A model generated the notes under the pieces. It was not told the DNA's origin. It made no database searches and was given only the letters and a program-made list of their open reading frames with translations. A stretch of DNA of 64,000 nt from CAWFLT01 sp963816795. Its GTDB lineage: Bacteria; Acidobacteriota; Vicinamibacteria; Vicinamibacterales; SCN-69-37. Position 1 is the stretch's first letter; every line of letters begins with the position of its first letter. Shown here one piece after another: positions 56,900 through 64,000 of the stretch. The DNA is taken from assembly GCA_963816795.1 (NCBI GenBank), contig CAWFLT010000001.1, positions 310,001 through 374,000 on the forward strand. The letters are read 5' to 3'. A program made the translations under genes and the position numbers.

Positions 56900-57769
56900 A
56901 TGCAACGCGCGGCCCCGCCCGCATTCCAGATCAAGTCGACCACCGCCGTCATCGCGACGCTCGCGATCGCCACCGCGTCGCTGGTCACGGTTCGCGCGCA
57001 ACAGGCGCCCGCGCCGGCCGCGCGGCCGATGGTGCCGGTCGCGGCCAGCTCGGTTGCAGCCTATCCAGACACTTACCTCGGTGAGAACGTCTCGGTCATG
57101 GCCGCGGTCGAGGCCTTGCTGTCGAAGACGGCGTTCACGATCGACCAGGACAAGACAAAGAGCACGGGGAAGGACGTGCTGGTGCTGGCGCCGACGCTGA
57201 CCGGCGTCGTGCAGCCGAATACGTACGTGACCGTCGTCGGCGAAGTCATTCGCTTCGATCCGGCCGAGGTGGCCAAGCGGCTGAAGGGCTACACGATCGA
57301 TCTGCCTCCCGATCTCGTCACGAAATTCCAGGGCCGGCCGGCGATTCTCGCCACTGCGGTCATCAACTCAGCCCTGCTCGACGTCGCCAAGCGCGTGCTG
57401 CCTCCGCTCACACCTGCCGAGGCCGCCTTCGATAAGGTGATGAAACAGGTCGGCCCGACGTTCAACTCCCTGCGGAGCGGCCTCGAGAAGCCGGACGCGG
57501 CCGCGCTGAAAGATCAAGTCGCGACGCTCAAGAAGTCGTTTACCGACGCCGCGGCGTTCTTCAAAGCGCGCGGCACAAGCGACGCGACAGGCTGGGCCGG
57601 GGAAGCGCTGAAGCTGGTGACGTCCATGGAAGCGGCAACGACCGCCGGGAAGTTCGAGGACATCAAGGCCTCGGCGACCGACCTGGCGACGTTGTGCCAG
57701 AACTGCCACACCGCGCATCGCGAACGGCTCGAGGATGGAACGTTCCGGATCAAGGGCGATGTCCGATGA
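56900..57769 (+). CDS. Exported c-type cytochrome-like protein with C-terminal CxxCH
   Basis: A 289-residue protein with GGAGAAGGAGAGG before ATG 56900, a signal peptide (TTAVIATLAIATASLVTVRA), an N-terminal beta domain (LGENVSVMAAVEALLSKTAF; PNTYVTVVGEVIRFDPAEVA) and a helical C-terminal half (FDKVMKQVGPTFNSLRSGLE; DAAALKDQVATLKKSFTDAAAFFKARG) ending in LATLCQNCHTAHRERLED. The heme-binding CQNCH near residue 267, at the end of a four-helix region, is like cytochrome c' or c-556. It is a periplasmic electron-transfer or redox sensing protein. The stop overlaps the next gene's start. Confidence 0.83.
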   Translation: MQRAAPPAFQIKSTTAVIATLAIATASLVTVRAQQAPAPAARPMVPVAASSVAAYPDTYLGENVSVMAAVEALLSKTAFTIDQDKTKSTGKDVLVLAPTLTGVVQPNTYVTVVGEVIRFDPAEVAKRLKGYTIDLPPDLVTKFQGRPAILATAVINSALLDVAKRVLPPLTPAEAAFDKVMKQVGPTFNSLRSGLEKPDAAALKDQVATLKKSFTDAAAFFKARGTSDATGWAGEALKLVTSMEAATTAGKFEDIKASATDLATLCQNCHTAHRERLEDGTFRIKGDVR

Positions 57770-59558
57770 ACGATCCGTCGCGTTCCTCTTCGTGTTCTTC
57801 GTGTGCTTCGTGGTGATGCTTGTGACAAGTGCTCTTGTCGCGCAACGCCCCGCGAATGCGCCCGCCACGGCACCCGCGTCCAAACCGCCTGACAGCGTCT
57901 TCATCGAGGATCTGACCTGGGCCGAGGTCCGCGACCTCGTCGCGGCGGGCACGACGACGGTCATCGTCGGCACGGCGGGCACGGAGCAAAAGGGCCCGCA
58001 CATGGTCGATGGCGAGCACAAGTTCGTCATGGAGTACGCGGCCGACAAGATCGCACGCGTGTTGGGCAAGACGCTCGTCGCCCCGGTGATCGCCTACGTG
58101 CCCGAGGGCAGCTGGGAAAACCCCGGCGGCCACATGGGCAAGCCGGGCACGATCACGCTGCCGGAAGATCGGTTTATCGAGCTGCTCGTCAACACCGGCC
58201 GCAGTCTCAAGTCAGGCGGCTTCAAGACCATCCTCTTCCTCGGCGAGTCAGGCGGCAACCGGACCGGCATGCGCACGGCAGCGACCCGCTTGAACGAGCT
58301 GTTCGGCGACAGCGCGAAGGCCTACTGGATCGACGACTACTACACCAAGTCCCACAGCGATCAGAACAAGTACGTCACCGACCATCTCAAGATTCCTGCG
58401 GATCAGATCGGCGGGCACGCGAACATCCTCGACACGTCCGAAATGATGTTCGTCAATCCAAAGCACGTCCGGAAGGACAAGCTCGCGCCGGGTGGTGGCT
58501 ATCAGAACAGTGGCGTCAGCGGCGACCCGACGAAGTCGACGCCCGCGCTCGGCAAGATCTTCATCCAGATCAAGGTGGACAACGCGGTCGCGCAGATCAA
58601 GAGCATGATCGCCGGCACGTATCAGGCGCCCGAGCCGGCGCAGCGTGGCGCCGGTGGCGCTGCCGCAGGCGAAGGTCGCCAGGGTGGCGGACGGGGCGGA
58701 CGCGGAGGACGCGGCGGTCAGGCCGGCGACGCTGCCGGCGCAACCGCGGCCAACCCGGCACCGCCGGCACCGCGTCAACCAACGATGGAAACCGCGCCGG
58801 CGGGGATTTCACCGAGTCACGCTCCGGACACCGTGTTCATCGACGAGCTGACGTGGGAAGAGACGCGCGACGCGCTGAAGGCGGGCAAGACGACGGCGAT
58901 CATCCCGACCGGTGGGACCGAGAAGAACGGGTACCACATGGTCCTCGGCAAACATAACTACATCGTCGCGCACTCCGCGAACCTGATGGCACGACGGCTC
59001 AAAAACGCGCTGGTGGCGCCGACGATTCAATACGTGCCCGAGGGAAATCCGGACCGCGCCGGCCCCGGCATCATCTCCCTGCCGTCTCCGGCCTACGATC
59101 AGCTGCTCGACGCCGCAGCGCGCAGCCTCAAGGCGCACGGCTTCAAGGACATCATCTTCATCGGCGACAGCGGCGGGAATCAGGCCGGCATGCGCGCCGT
59201 CGCCGAGGCCCTCAACAAGGAGTGGGCCGGCAGCGAGTACAAGGCCTACGCCCTCACCGACTACTACGAGGGCGGACGCGAACACTACCGCGCCTGGCTC
59301 GAAGCGGCGTTCGGCTACGACGATCAGATCATCGGGAGCCATGCCGGCATCAGCGACACGTCCCAGTTGCTCCACGTCCGCCCGGCCGGCGTGCGTAAAG
59401 ATCAGATCAAGCCGTGGGGCGGACCGCAGGACTCGGGCGTCTCGGGCGATCCGATGAAGGCGACGGCGGAGATCGGTCGCATGGGGATCGAGTTCAAGGT
59501 CAATGCTGCGCTCGCACAATTGAGGACGCTGAAGAACGAGCAGGCGCGGAGGAGCTGA
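57759..59558 (+). CDS. Exported tandem creatininase-like protein with altered metal ligands
   Basis: About 599 residues from ATG 57759 (ATG 57816 is an alternative). The signal core FLFVFFVCFVVMLV is encoded by CTTCGTG repeat words. Two creatininase-fold domains (about residues 45-285 and 355-590) are separated by a Gly-rich linker. Domain 1 has VGTAGTEQKGPHMVDGEHKF and FLGESGGNRTGM; domain 2 has PTGGTEKNGYHMVLGKHNYI and FIGDSGGNQAGM. In canonical creatininases the first motif is E-x-H-G-x-H-x(5)-D and the second has HGGN; here the His becomes K or N, the Asp aligns with His and the HGGN becomes SGGN. The catalytic role is therefore uncertain. Confidence 0.85.
   Translation: MSDERSVAFLFVFFVCFVVMLVTSALVAQRPANAPATAPASKPPDSVFIEDLTWAEVRDLVAAGTTTVIVGTAGTEQKGPHMVDGEHKFVMEYAADKIARVLGKTLVAPVIAYVPEGSWENPGGHMGKPGTITLPEDRFIELLVNTGRSLKSGGFKTILFLGESGGNRTGMRTAATRLNELFGDSAKAYWIDDYYTKSHSDQNKYVTDHLKIPADQIGGHANILDTSEMMFVNPKHVRKDKLAPGGGYQNSGVSGDPTKSTPALGKIFIQIKVDNAVAQIKSMIAGTYQAPEPAQRGAGGAAAGEGRQGGGRGGRGGRGGQAGDAAGATAANPAPPAPRQPTMETAPAGISPSHAPDTVFIDELTWEETRDALKAGKTTAIIPTGGTEKNGYHMVLGKHNYIVAHSANLMARRLKNALVAPTIQYVPEGNPDRAGPGIISLPSPAYDQLLDAAARSLKAHGFKDIIFIGDSGGNQAGMRAVAEALNKEWAGSEYKAYALTDYYEGGREHYRAWLEAAFGYDDQIIGSHAGISDTSQLLHVRPAGVRKDQIKPWGGPQDSGVSGDPMKATAEIGRMGIEFKVNAALAQLRTLKNEQARRS
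57788..57814. repeat. CTTCGTG words encoding a signal peptide
   Basis: Three CTTCGTG words at 9-bp spacing (CTTCGTGTT, CTTCGTGTG, CTTCGTGGT) lie at the start of the creatininase-like gene and are read as FVFFVCFV. The word is the same as in the palindromic elements at 34730-34880 and 51876-52044. Here the copy is unpaired. Confidence 0.75.
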
Positions 59559-59605
59559 GGTTCTCGGTTCTCCGTTCTCGGTTCTGTTCCGGGTTCTCGC
59601 TTGCG
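59559..59605. repeat. GGTTCTCGGTTCTCCG word cluster
   Basis: Right after the stop at 59558 come GGTTCTCGGTTCTCCGTTCT, CGGTTCTG and GGGTTCTCG. A related cluster with both orientations follows the next gene (60214-60272). This is another word family confined to gene ends. Confidence 0.65.
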
Positions 59606-59625
59606 GCAACGACGGGAGGGGCACC

Positions 59626-60213
59626 ATGCAAGCCACTCGAAGTTCGCGGTCGGTCATGCTTGTCGTTGCTGGGCGCGTCGTCTCTTTCCGCGAGCGGTCC
59701 GGTCGGCATCTACGGAATCATCGACAAAGTCGTCTTCGAGCCCAACGAGCAGAACGCGGAGCGGCTGCAGGTGTGGGGCGCGTTCGCCTACGTCGATGGC
59801 CGGTGCGGATACCGGTCGGCACGAGCGGCATCTCGGCGGCCAAACGCGGCTACCTGTACTTCAAGATTCGATCCGCGCATCCCGGGTTCACGTCCGAGAG
59901 TCAGATCAAGGCGTCACGCAATGAGTGGGCGGATCTCAAGGCGGTAGCTGGGACTGGACAGGCGGTCGGCTTCGGCAAGTGGGGCTACATCGCGCGGATT
60001 CGCATCGGCTACAGCCGGACGCCACGTCCGGTCGGGCCCTCCGTCATTCTCGAGGTCAGCCCGAGTGGCGGCGAATCCGCCGACCTGCGTGTCCGGCCGG
60101 CGTCGGAAGCGCCCGCCAATCCGGCGACCTACCAGACCAACATCGGCGTCATCAAGCTCGACGCGAATGGCCGGCATGCGGCGATCGTGAAGGCGCTCAG
60201 GGACGCGAAGTAA
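59626..60213 (+). CDS. Exported protein of unknown function (two frameshifts)
   Basis: About 195 residues. ATG 59626 starts MQATRSSRSVMLVV; a shift near 59660 leads to LSLLGASSLSASGPVGIYGI, completing a signal peptide, then IDKVVFEPNEQNAERLQVWG and AFAYVDG. A second shift near 59805 leads back to VGTSGISAAKRGYLYFKIRS, WGYIARIRIGYSRTPRPVGP and ANPATYQTNIGVIKLDANGR. The pattern is mostly beta. I recall similar small exported proteins in Acidobacteriota but cannot name a family. Confidence 0.68.
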   Translation: MQATRSSRSVMLVVAGRVVSFRERSGRHLRNHRQSRLRAQRAERGAAAGVGRVRLRRWPVRIPVGTSGISAAKRGYLYFKIRSAHPGFTSESQIKASRNEWADLKAVAGTGQAVGFGKWGYIARIRIGYSRTPRPVGPSVILEVSPSGGESADLRVRPASEAPANPATYQTNIGVIKLDANGRHAAIVKALRDAK

Positions 60214-60272
60214 CTCGGACCGAACTCGAACGGTTCTCCGTTCTGCAGTTCAGTTCTCGGGTTCCGAGCTGA
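60214..60272. repeat. GGTTCTCCG word cluster with inverted CTCGGA/TCCGAG
   Basis: AACTCGGACCGAACTCGAAC and CGGTTCTCCGTTCTGCAGTT are followed by TTCTCGGGTTCCGAG. The two halves are partly complementary. It is the second copy of the word family seen at 59559-59605. Confidence 0.6.
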
Positions 60273-60275
60273 GCA

Positions 60276-60320
60276 GAAAAAACAAAGCCGCTCACGGATC
60301 GCGTTCGATCTCGTGAGCGG
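60276..60320 (-). terminator. Rho-independent terminator for the ankyrin gene (minus strand)
   Basis: CCGCTCACG (60288-60296) pairs with CGTGAGCGG (60312-60320), and GATCG with CGATC inside it, leaving a CGTT loop. On the minus strand the stem is followed by CTTTGTTTTTTCTG, a good T-run. It lies about 70 bases beyond the stop of the minus-strand ankyrin gene. Confidence 0.85.
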
Positions 60321-60330
60321 CCGTGTCGCT

Positions 60331-60393
60331 ACCTCGTCGTACCGTCGTACCTGTCGTACCCGTCGTACCCGTCGTACCTATCGTACCCGTCAG
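60331..60393. repeat. 9-bp tandem repeat GTCGTACCC
   Basis: About seven copies of a 9-base unit (GTCGTACCC with variants GTCGTACCT and ATCGTACCC) run up to the stop codon of the ankyrin gene at 60390. It is a short tandem repeat with no spacers, not a CRISPR array. Confidence 0.85.
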
Positions 60394-62445
60394 GGTGCGC
60401 AGCTCTGGCAGCGATTATTATTCTTCGCGCCCATCTTCACGAGCAGCTCGATCGTGTCTGGGAACGGCGAGATGCGTGACACAGGGCCATTCGCCATGTC
60501 AGCGGTGGTCTGGCCGCGCCGGCTGACGGCCTTTGGATCGGCGCCCTTCGACACGAGGTACAGAATCAGCTCGTTGTCACCGCGCGCGGCGGCGTGGTGC
60601 ATCGGCGTGTAGCCATCGTTGTCGCGCTGGTTCACGTCGGCGCCGAGCTCCTCGACAAGGTATTTCACGCTGGCGAGCCAGCTGTCCGGCGCGTGCCGGT
60701 GCGCGTTGCCGGCGAAGCCCTCGCCGTACTCGACGCCCGAGGCGGCATGAATCGCGAAGACGCCAGGACCGCCAGCTGGCACAGGCGGCAAGCCTGACGG
60801 ATCGAGCGTGGGGGTCGTCGGGGCGGCCTGCGCCGCGTCGGCCGGTGCGCTCGCGTCGGGACCACCGCCACCGCCCGGCGCCGCCGCGGCCGGCGGCTGC
60901 CGCGCCACCACCGCCGCCTCGCCCGCCAGCTCCGCCGCCACGGCCCGCAGCCGCCATCGTCGGGATGTTCGGATCGGCGCCGTACTTGACGAGGAGCTTC
61001 ATCGCCTCGACATCGGTGCCGTACGCCGCGCGCCAGAACGCGGTCGAGCCGACGACGCTGGTGAGGCCGCAGTTGCCGTTGCCGCAACCGGTGTAGACCA
61101 TGTAGTACGGATGGACGCGCACGCGGGCGTTCGGATCGGCTCCGGCCTCGAGTATCGCCTTCATGACGTCGAGGTAGGTCGACTTCTGGAGGTCCATTTC
61201 CTGCGGTTGCGGAAAGCGTGTCCGGGGCTGCCACTGCGCGTTGACGGCCGCCCAGAGCGGCGTCACGCCGAGGTTCTCGGCAGAAGCATTCGGATTCGCC
61301 CGGCGCTCGACGAGCATCATCGCCAGGTCGAACTGGCCGTTGATGATCGCGATGAGGAGCGGCGTGTGGCCTTCGCCCGACTTCTGATTGACGTCGGCGC
61401 CGCCCTCCAACAGCGCGAGCGCGGCGGGAATATGTCCCTGGCGCACGGCGTGATGGAGAGCGGTCAGGCCGCCCTTGGCGGAGACGACCGGCGCCGGGCC
61501 GTCGGCATTCTGAAGATCGGTCGCTGACTGCGCGCCGCCCGCGGCTCCGCGCCCGGCGCCTGTGCCGGCCGGCGCCTGGGGCTGCGCTGGCGCCTGAGGT
61601 TGGGCGGCCGCCGGTGGGGCGTCAGCAGCTGGCGCTCCACCTCCGCCGCGACCGCCACGGCCACCAGCTCCCGCCGCGGCCGCCGCGGCCGGCGGCGCGG
61701 GTGTTCTGCCGGTCGTCTGCAGCTCGCGCATCGCCTGAATGGCCGCTTGCTCTTGCGCGGGCGTCGGCTGTTCTCCCTGCGGCACGGTCGCCGCGAGGAT
61801 CTGGCGGCGGAGCGCCAGCGCCTGGCGGTCGAGCGCGGATTGTTTGCCGAGGTCGACGACTTTGGTGGCGATCTTCGGATCGGCGCCGCGCTTGAGCAGC
61901 GCGTTGATCGTGGCGACCTGCCCGGTGGAGGCGGCAAAAATCAGCGGCGTCTGTCCAGATTCGGATTCCTTGGCGTTGACGTCCGCGCCAGCATCGATGA
62001 GCAGATTCACCGCCTCGGCGCTCCCTGACGCGGCGGCGAAGTGCAGCGCGGTGGCGCCGCTTTCCGTCGGCGTGGTGGCGGTCGCTCCAGCCTTGAGCAT
62101 CGACCGGACAACCGCGCCGTTGCCGTCGCGCGCCGCCATGTGGAGCGGCGTGTACTGGCCAATCCTCGTCACGGCCGCGGCGTTGGCGCCGGCGTAGAGG
62201 AGCATGTCCACCAGCGCCAGGTCGCCGCGCTCGGCCGCGTAGTGCAGGGCCGTCATGCCGTCGGGCTGCGCTTCGCTGACGTCGGCGCCTTGTTTGAGCA
62301 GGCTGCGGACGGCCTCTTTGTCAGCGCGCTTGGCAGCGTCAGCCAGCGGCGACTTCACCGGCTGCTGCGCGCCGACCACGGCAATGGCGGCCGCGGTCAT
62401 CACGGCCGCCTAGTCCCAGCGCGCAGTCTGGCATGTCGTCCTCAT
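60390..62445 (-). CDS. Exported ankyrin-repeat protein (frameshift; in-frame TAG near the start)
   Basis: About 680 residues. Ankyrin repeats show as GMTALHYAAERGDLALVDMLLYAG, QYTPLHMAARDGNGAVVRSML, GATALHFAAASGSAEAVNLLIDAG, GQTPLIFAASTGQVATINALL, then after a Gly/Ala/Pro-rich linker GLTALHHAVRQGHIPAALALLEGG, GHTPLLIAIINGQFDLAMMLV and others. After a shift near 60930 it ends with GYTPMHHAAARGDNELILYLV and KNNNRCQSCAP. Starts at 62403 or 62400 give an export signal that is too short; reading from ATG 62445 gives a normal signal peptide but crosses a TAG at 62410-62412. I think that TAG is an error. Protein-binding role. Confidence 0.85.
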
Positions 62446-62527
62446 AATGTCCTCGCGTGGCTCACGTCTGCACCGATCTTGCGCCACGAATGCGGCACGA
62501 AGTGTCACGAAGGCAGTACTGGGGAGA

Positions 62528-62632
62528 CCTCACGCCCACGCCTCGGGCCCGCGCCAGAAAGCAGGCGCGGGGTGTCCTCTTTGCTCTTCTCCGTGGCCTC
62601 GTTAGTTCTTCTCCGTGCCCTCAGATCTGATC
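62528..62632 (-). repeat. REP-like element copy 5 plus CTCCGTG words
   Basis: On the minus strand 62528-62576 reads ACACCCCGCGCCTGC..GGCGCGGGCCCGAGGCGTGG, matching the hairpin and first tail part of copies 1 and 3 but lacking the GGGGCCCC end. CTTCTCCGTGGCC and CTTCTCCGTGCCC follow (62588-62625), as in the clpA-end word family. No gene is seen between 62446 and 62632. Confidence 0.7.
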
Positions 62633-64000
62633 TTAGACAGTCAGCGCGAACTCTCCCGTGCTGTCGCCGAACGACTTCAGGTCGTCCATGCCGAGCTTGT
62701 GCATCGCCGTCAACAGCGGGTTGGCCATCGGCGTGCCATCGGGCGTCTTGAGGTGCAGTCCGCCCTGCAGCGCGCCGTTGGCGTGCCCGAAGAACACCAG
62801 CGGGCAGCGGCGATGGTTGTGCACGTTCGGGTCGGCCATCGGCGAGCCCCAGATGATCATCGACTTCTCGAGCAGGCTCTTGTCGCCGTCCATGGTGTTC
62901 TTCATCTTGTCGAGGAAGTACGCCATCTGGCCAACGCGGTACTTGCAGATCTTGTTGAACTCGAGCACGCGCGCCTCGTTGTTGCCGTGGTGCGAGGCCG
63001 GGTGGAACGGCTGGTTCGATCCGCTCTCCGGGAAGACGCGGTTGTCCGAGTCGCGTCCGGTCTTGAACGAGATGACGCGCGTCATGTCGGACTCGAGCGC
63101 GAGCACCTGCACGTCGAACAGGAGCTTCATGTGCTCGGAGAACGAGTCGGGCACGCCGGCCGGCGCGAGCGGCATCGCGCGGGAGTCGCCGCTGGTGTTG
63201 CGCGCTTCGACCAGGCGAATCCGCCGTTCGAGCTCGCTGACGTTGTCGAGGTAGCGATCCATGCGCACGCGGTCGGTGGCGCCGAGCGTGCGCTTGAAGT
63301 CGGTGATCTCGGTGTGCACCCAGTCGAGGATGCTGCTGCGCGTCTTGCGGCGCGCGGCGCGATCTTCAGGCGAGCCGCCGGCGCCGAACAGCATGTCGAA
63401 GGCGACGCGCGGGTCGCGGATCATCGGCAGCGGCTCGTTCGGCGATGCCCAGCTGATCGTGTCGGTGTAGACGCAAGAGTAGTTGTAGGTGCAGCCGCCG
63501 GCCTGGTCGAGGGCCTCGATGCAGAACTGCATCGACGGCATCGGCTGCTCCTGCCCGAAGCGCTTGGCGTACATCTGATCCAGCGAGGTGCCAGCATAGA
63601 TGTCCGAGCCCTGCGTCTGTTTCGGATGCGCCTGAGTCAGGAACACCGCGCTCGAGCGGAAGTGGTCGCCGCCGATTTCCGGCGCCGCGAACGCCTCGGC
63701 CATGCGGACGTCGGTGTTGCTGATCATCGTCATCTGGTCGCGGAAGCCTTCGAGCGCGGAGAACGGATTCTCCGGCACCAGAGTGAAACCACGCCCGGTC
63801 GTTTCCGGCGCGTACAGCAGCTTGCTCGCGCCGAAGGCGTTACAGCCGGCCAGACCGTGCACCTCTTCGATGCACACCAGCCGCGTCATGTCCGCGGCTT
63901 TCTTCTGGGCGCGGCCGGCCGGCACCATGGCGTCGAGGAACGGCAGCGCCATGGTGGCGCCCACCCCTCGAAGGAACGTGCGGCGGGGCATGTGCTTTCC
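62633..64000 (-). CDS. DUF1552 exported protein (start lies beyond the window)
   Basis: At least 455 residues. The frame is open to the edge of the window (GKH before MPRRTFLRGVGATMALPFLD), so the real start is a few codons outside. PRRTFLRG is a twin-arginine-type signal followed by a hydrophobic stretch. Typical DUF1552 text: RLVCIEEVHGLAGCNAFGAS, HFRSSAVFLTQAHPKQTQGS, SLDQMYAKRFGQEQPMPSMQ, YTDTISWASPNEPLPMIRDP and HHGNNEARVLEFNKICKYRV with MIIWGSPMADPNVHNHRRCP. The family usually pairs with DUF1592/DUF1588 cytochrome-type proteins in Acidobacteriota and Planctomycetes, in hydrolase-like exported systems. Function unknown. Confidence 0.92.
   Translation of the reverse strand, partial: GKHMPRRTFLRGVGATMALPFLDAMVPAGRAQKKAADMTRLVCIEEVHGLAGCNAFGASKLLYAPETTGRGFTLVPENPFSALEGFRDQMTMISNTDVRMAEAFAAPEIGGDHFRSSAVFLTQAHPKQTQGSDIYAGTSLDQMYAKRFGQEQPMPSMQFCIEALDQAGGCTYNYSCVYTDTISWASPNEPLPMIRDPRVAFDMLFGAGGSPEDRAARRKTRSSILDWVHTEITDFKRTLGATDRVRMDRYLDNVSELERRIRLVEARNTSGDSRAMPLAPAGVPDSFSEHMKLLFDVQVLALESDMTRVISFKTGRDSDNRVFPESGSNQPFHPASHHGNNEARVLEFNKICKYRVGQMAYFLDKMKNTMDGDKSLLEKSMIIWGSPMADPNVHNHRRCPLVFFGHANGALQGGLHLKTPDGTPMANPLLTAMHKLGMDDLKSFGDSTGEFALTV

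Noticed and set aside
60331..60393. Possible CRISPR-like repeat
   Set aside because: The 9-bp units are directly adjacent with no spacers, and there are no cas genes.

Overview
The window looks like a chromosomal stretch from a high-GC soil or environmental Acidobacteriota, most like class Vicinamibacteria. I infer this from the gene set, not from any search: two exported VWA-type proteins of the kind found in Acidobacteria, large exported carboxypeptidase-regulatory-like proteins, an exported tandem creatininase-like protein, a Tat-type DUF1552 protein, a PL11 pectin lyase, ankyrin and PQQ-propeller exported proteins, and three sigma-factor modules. There is no rRNA, tRNA, insertion sequence, phage or CRISPR array that I can see.

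Layout. 0-5 kb: the end of a HEAT-repeat protein, a badly frameshifted nucleotide-transporter-like gene, then clpA and grpE. 5-19 kb: exported surface proteins, an ECF sigma factor with a probable anti-sigma gene, a TPR-like gene, a VWA gene and a rhamnogalacturonan lyase joined by stop/start overlaps, an aminotransferase and a cupin protein. 19.6-26 kb: an ECF sigma/bactofilin-like/RDD unit, a denD-otnI pair for four-carbon sugar acids (minus strand), and a sigma factor overlapping a Ser/Thr kinase. 26-33 kb: a minus-strand block of two GT-C-type membrane glycosyltransferase-like proteins and speA. 33-42.7 kb: a LytS/LytTR two-component pair, LolA-like and Omp85 outer-membrane genes, a Kef-type antiporter, a DisA/DACNV-like nucleotide-signalling protein and an S9-type peptidase. 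42.7-51.9 kb: dodecin, metallothionein, DNA ligase, an exported methyltransferase, an ATP-grasp ligase, a PQQ propeller, a VOC protein and others. 52-64 kb: a CadC-like regulator, a CreD-like protein with uppS, a c-type cytochrome with the tandem creatininase, an ankyrin protein and DUF1552.

The most unusual content is not a gene. Many intergenic gaps are built from short repeated words (CACGAAG, CACGGAG, CACCCAGCAC, GCCCAGGGCC, GACAATCG/GGCAATG, GGTTCTCCG), usually arranged as large imperfect palindromes. Two such elements share the same 19-28 bp ends (AAGATCTTTCAACACGAAG...) and each exactly fills the space between two converging stop codons. A separate REP-like GC-rich palindrome occurs in about five copies. 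Several of these words run into coding sequence, where they encode signal peptides, protein tails and part of the ClpA interdomain linker.

Caution: about 18 of some 55 genes, including clpA and speA, need one or more frameshifts to be read whole. That is far more than biology would give, so I treat these as uncorrected indel errors in the assembly and annotate the genes across the shifts.
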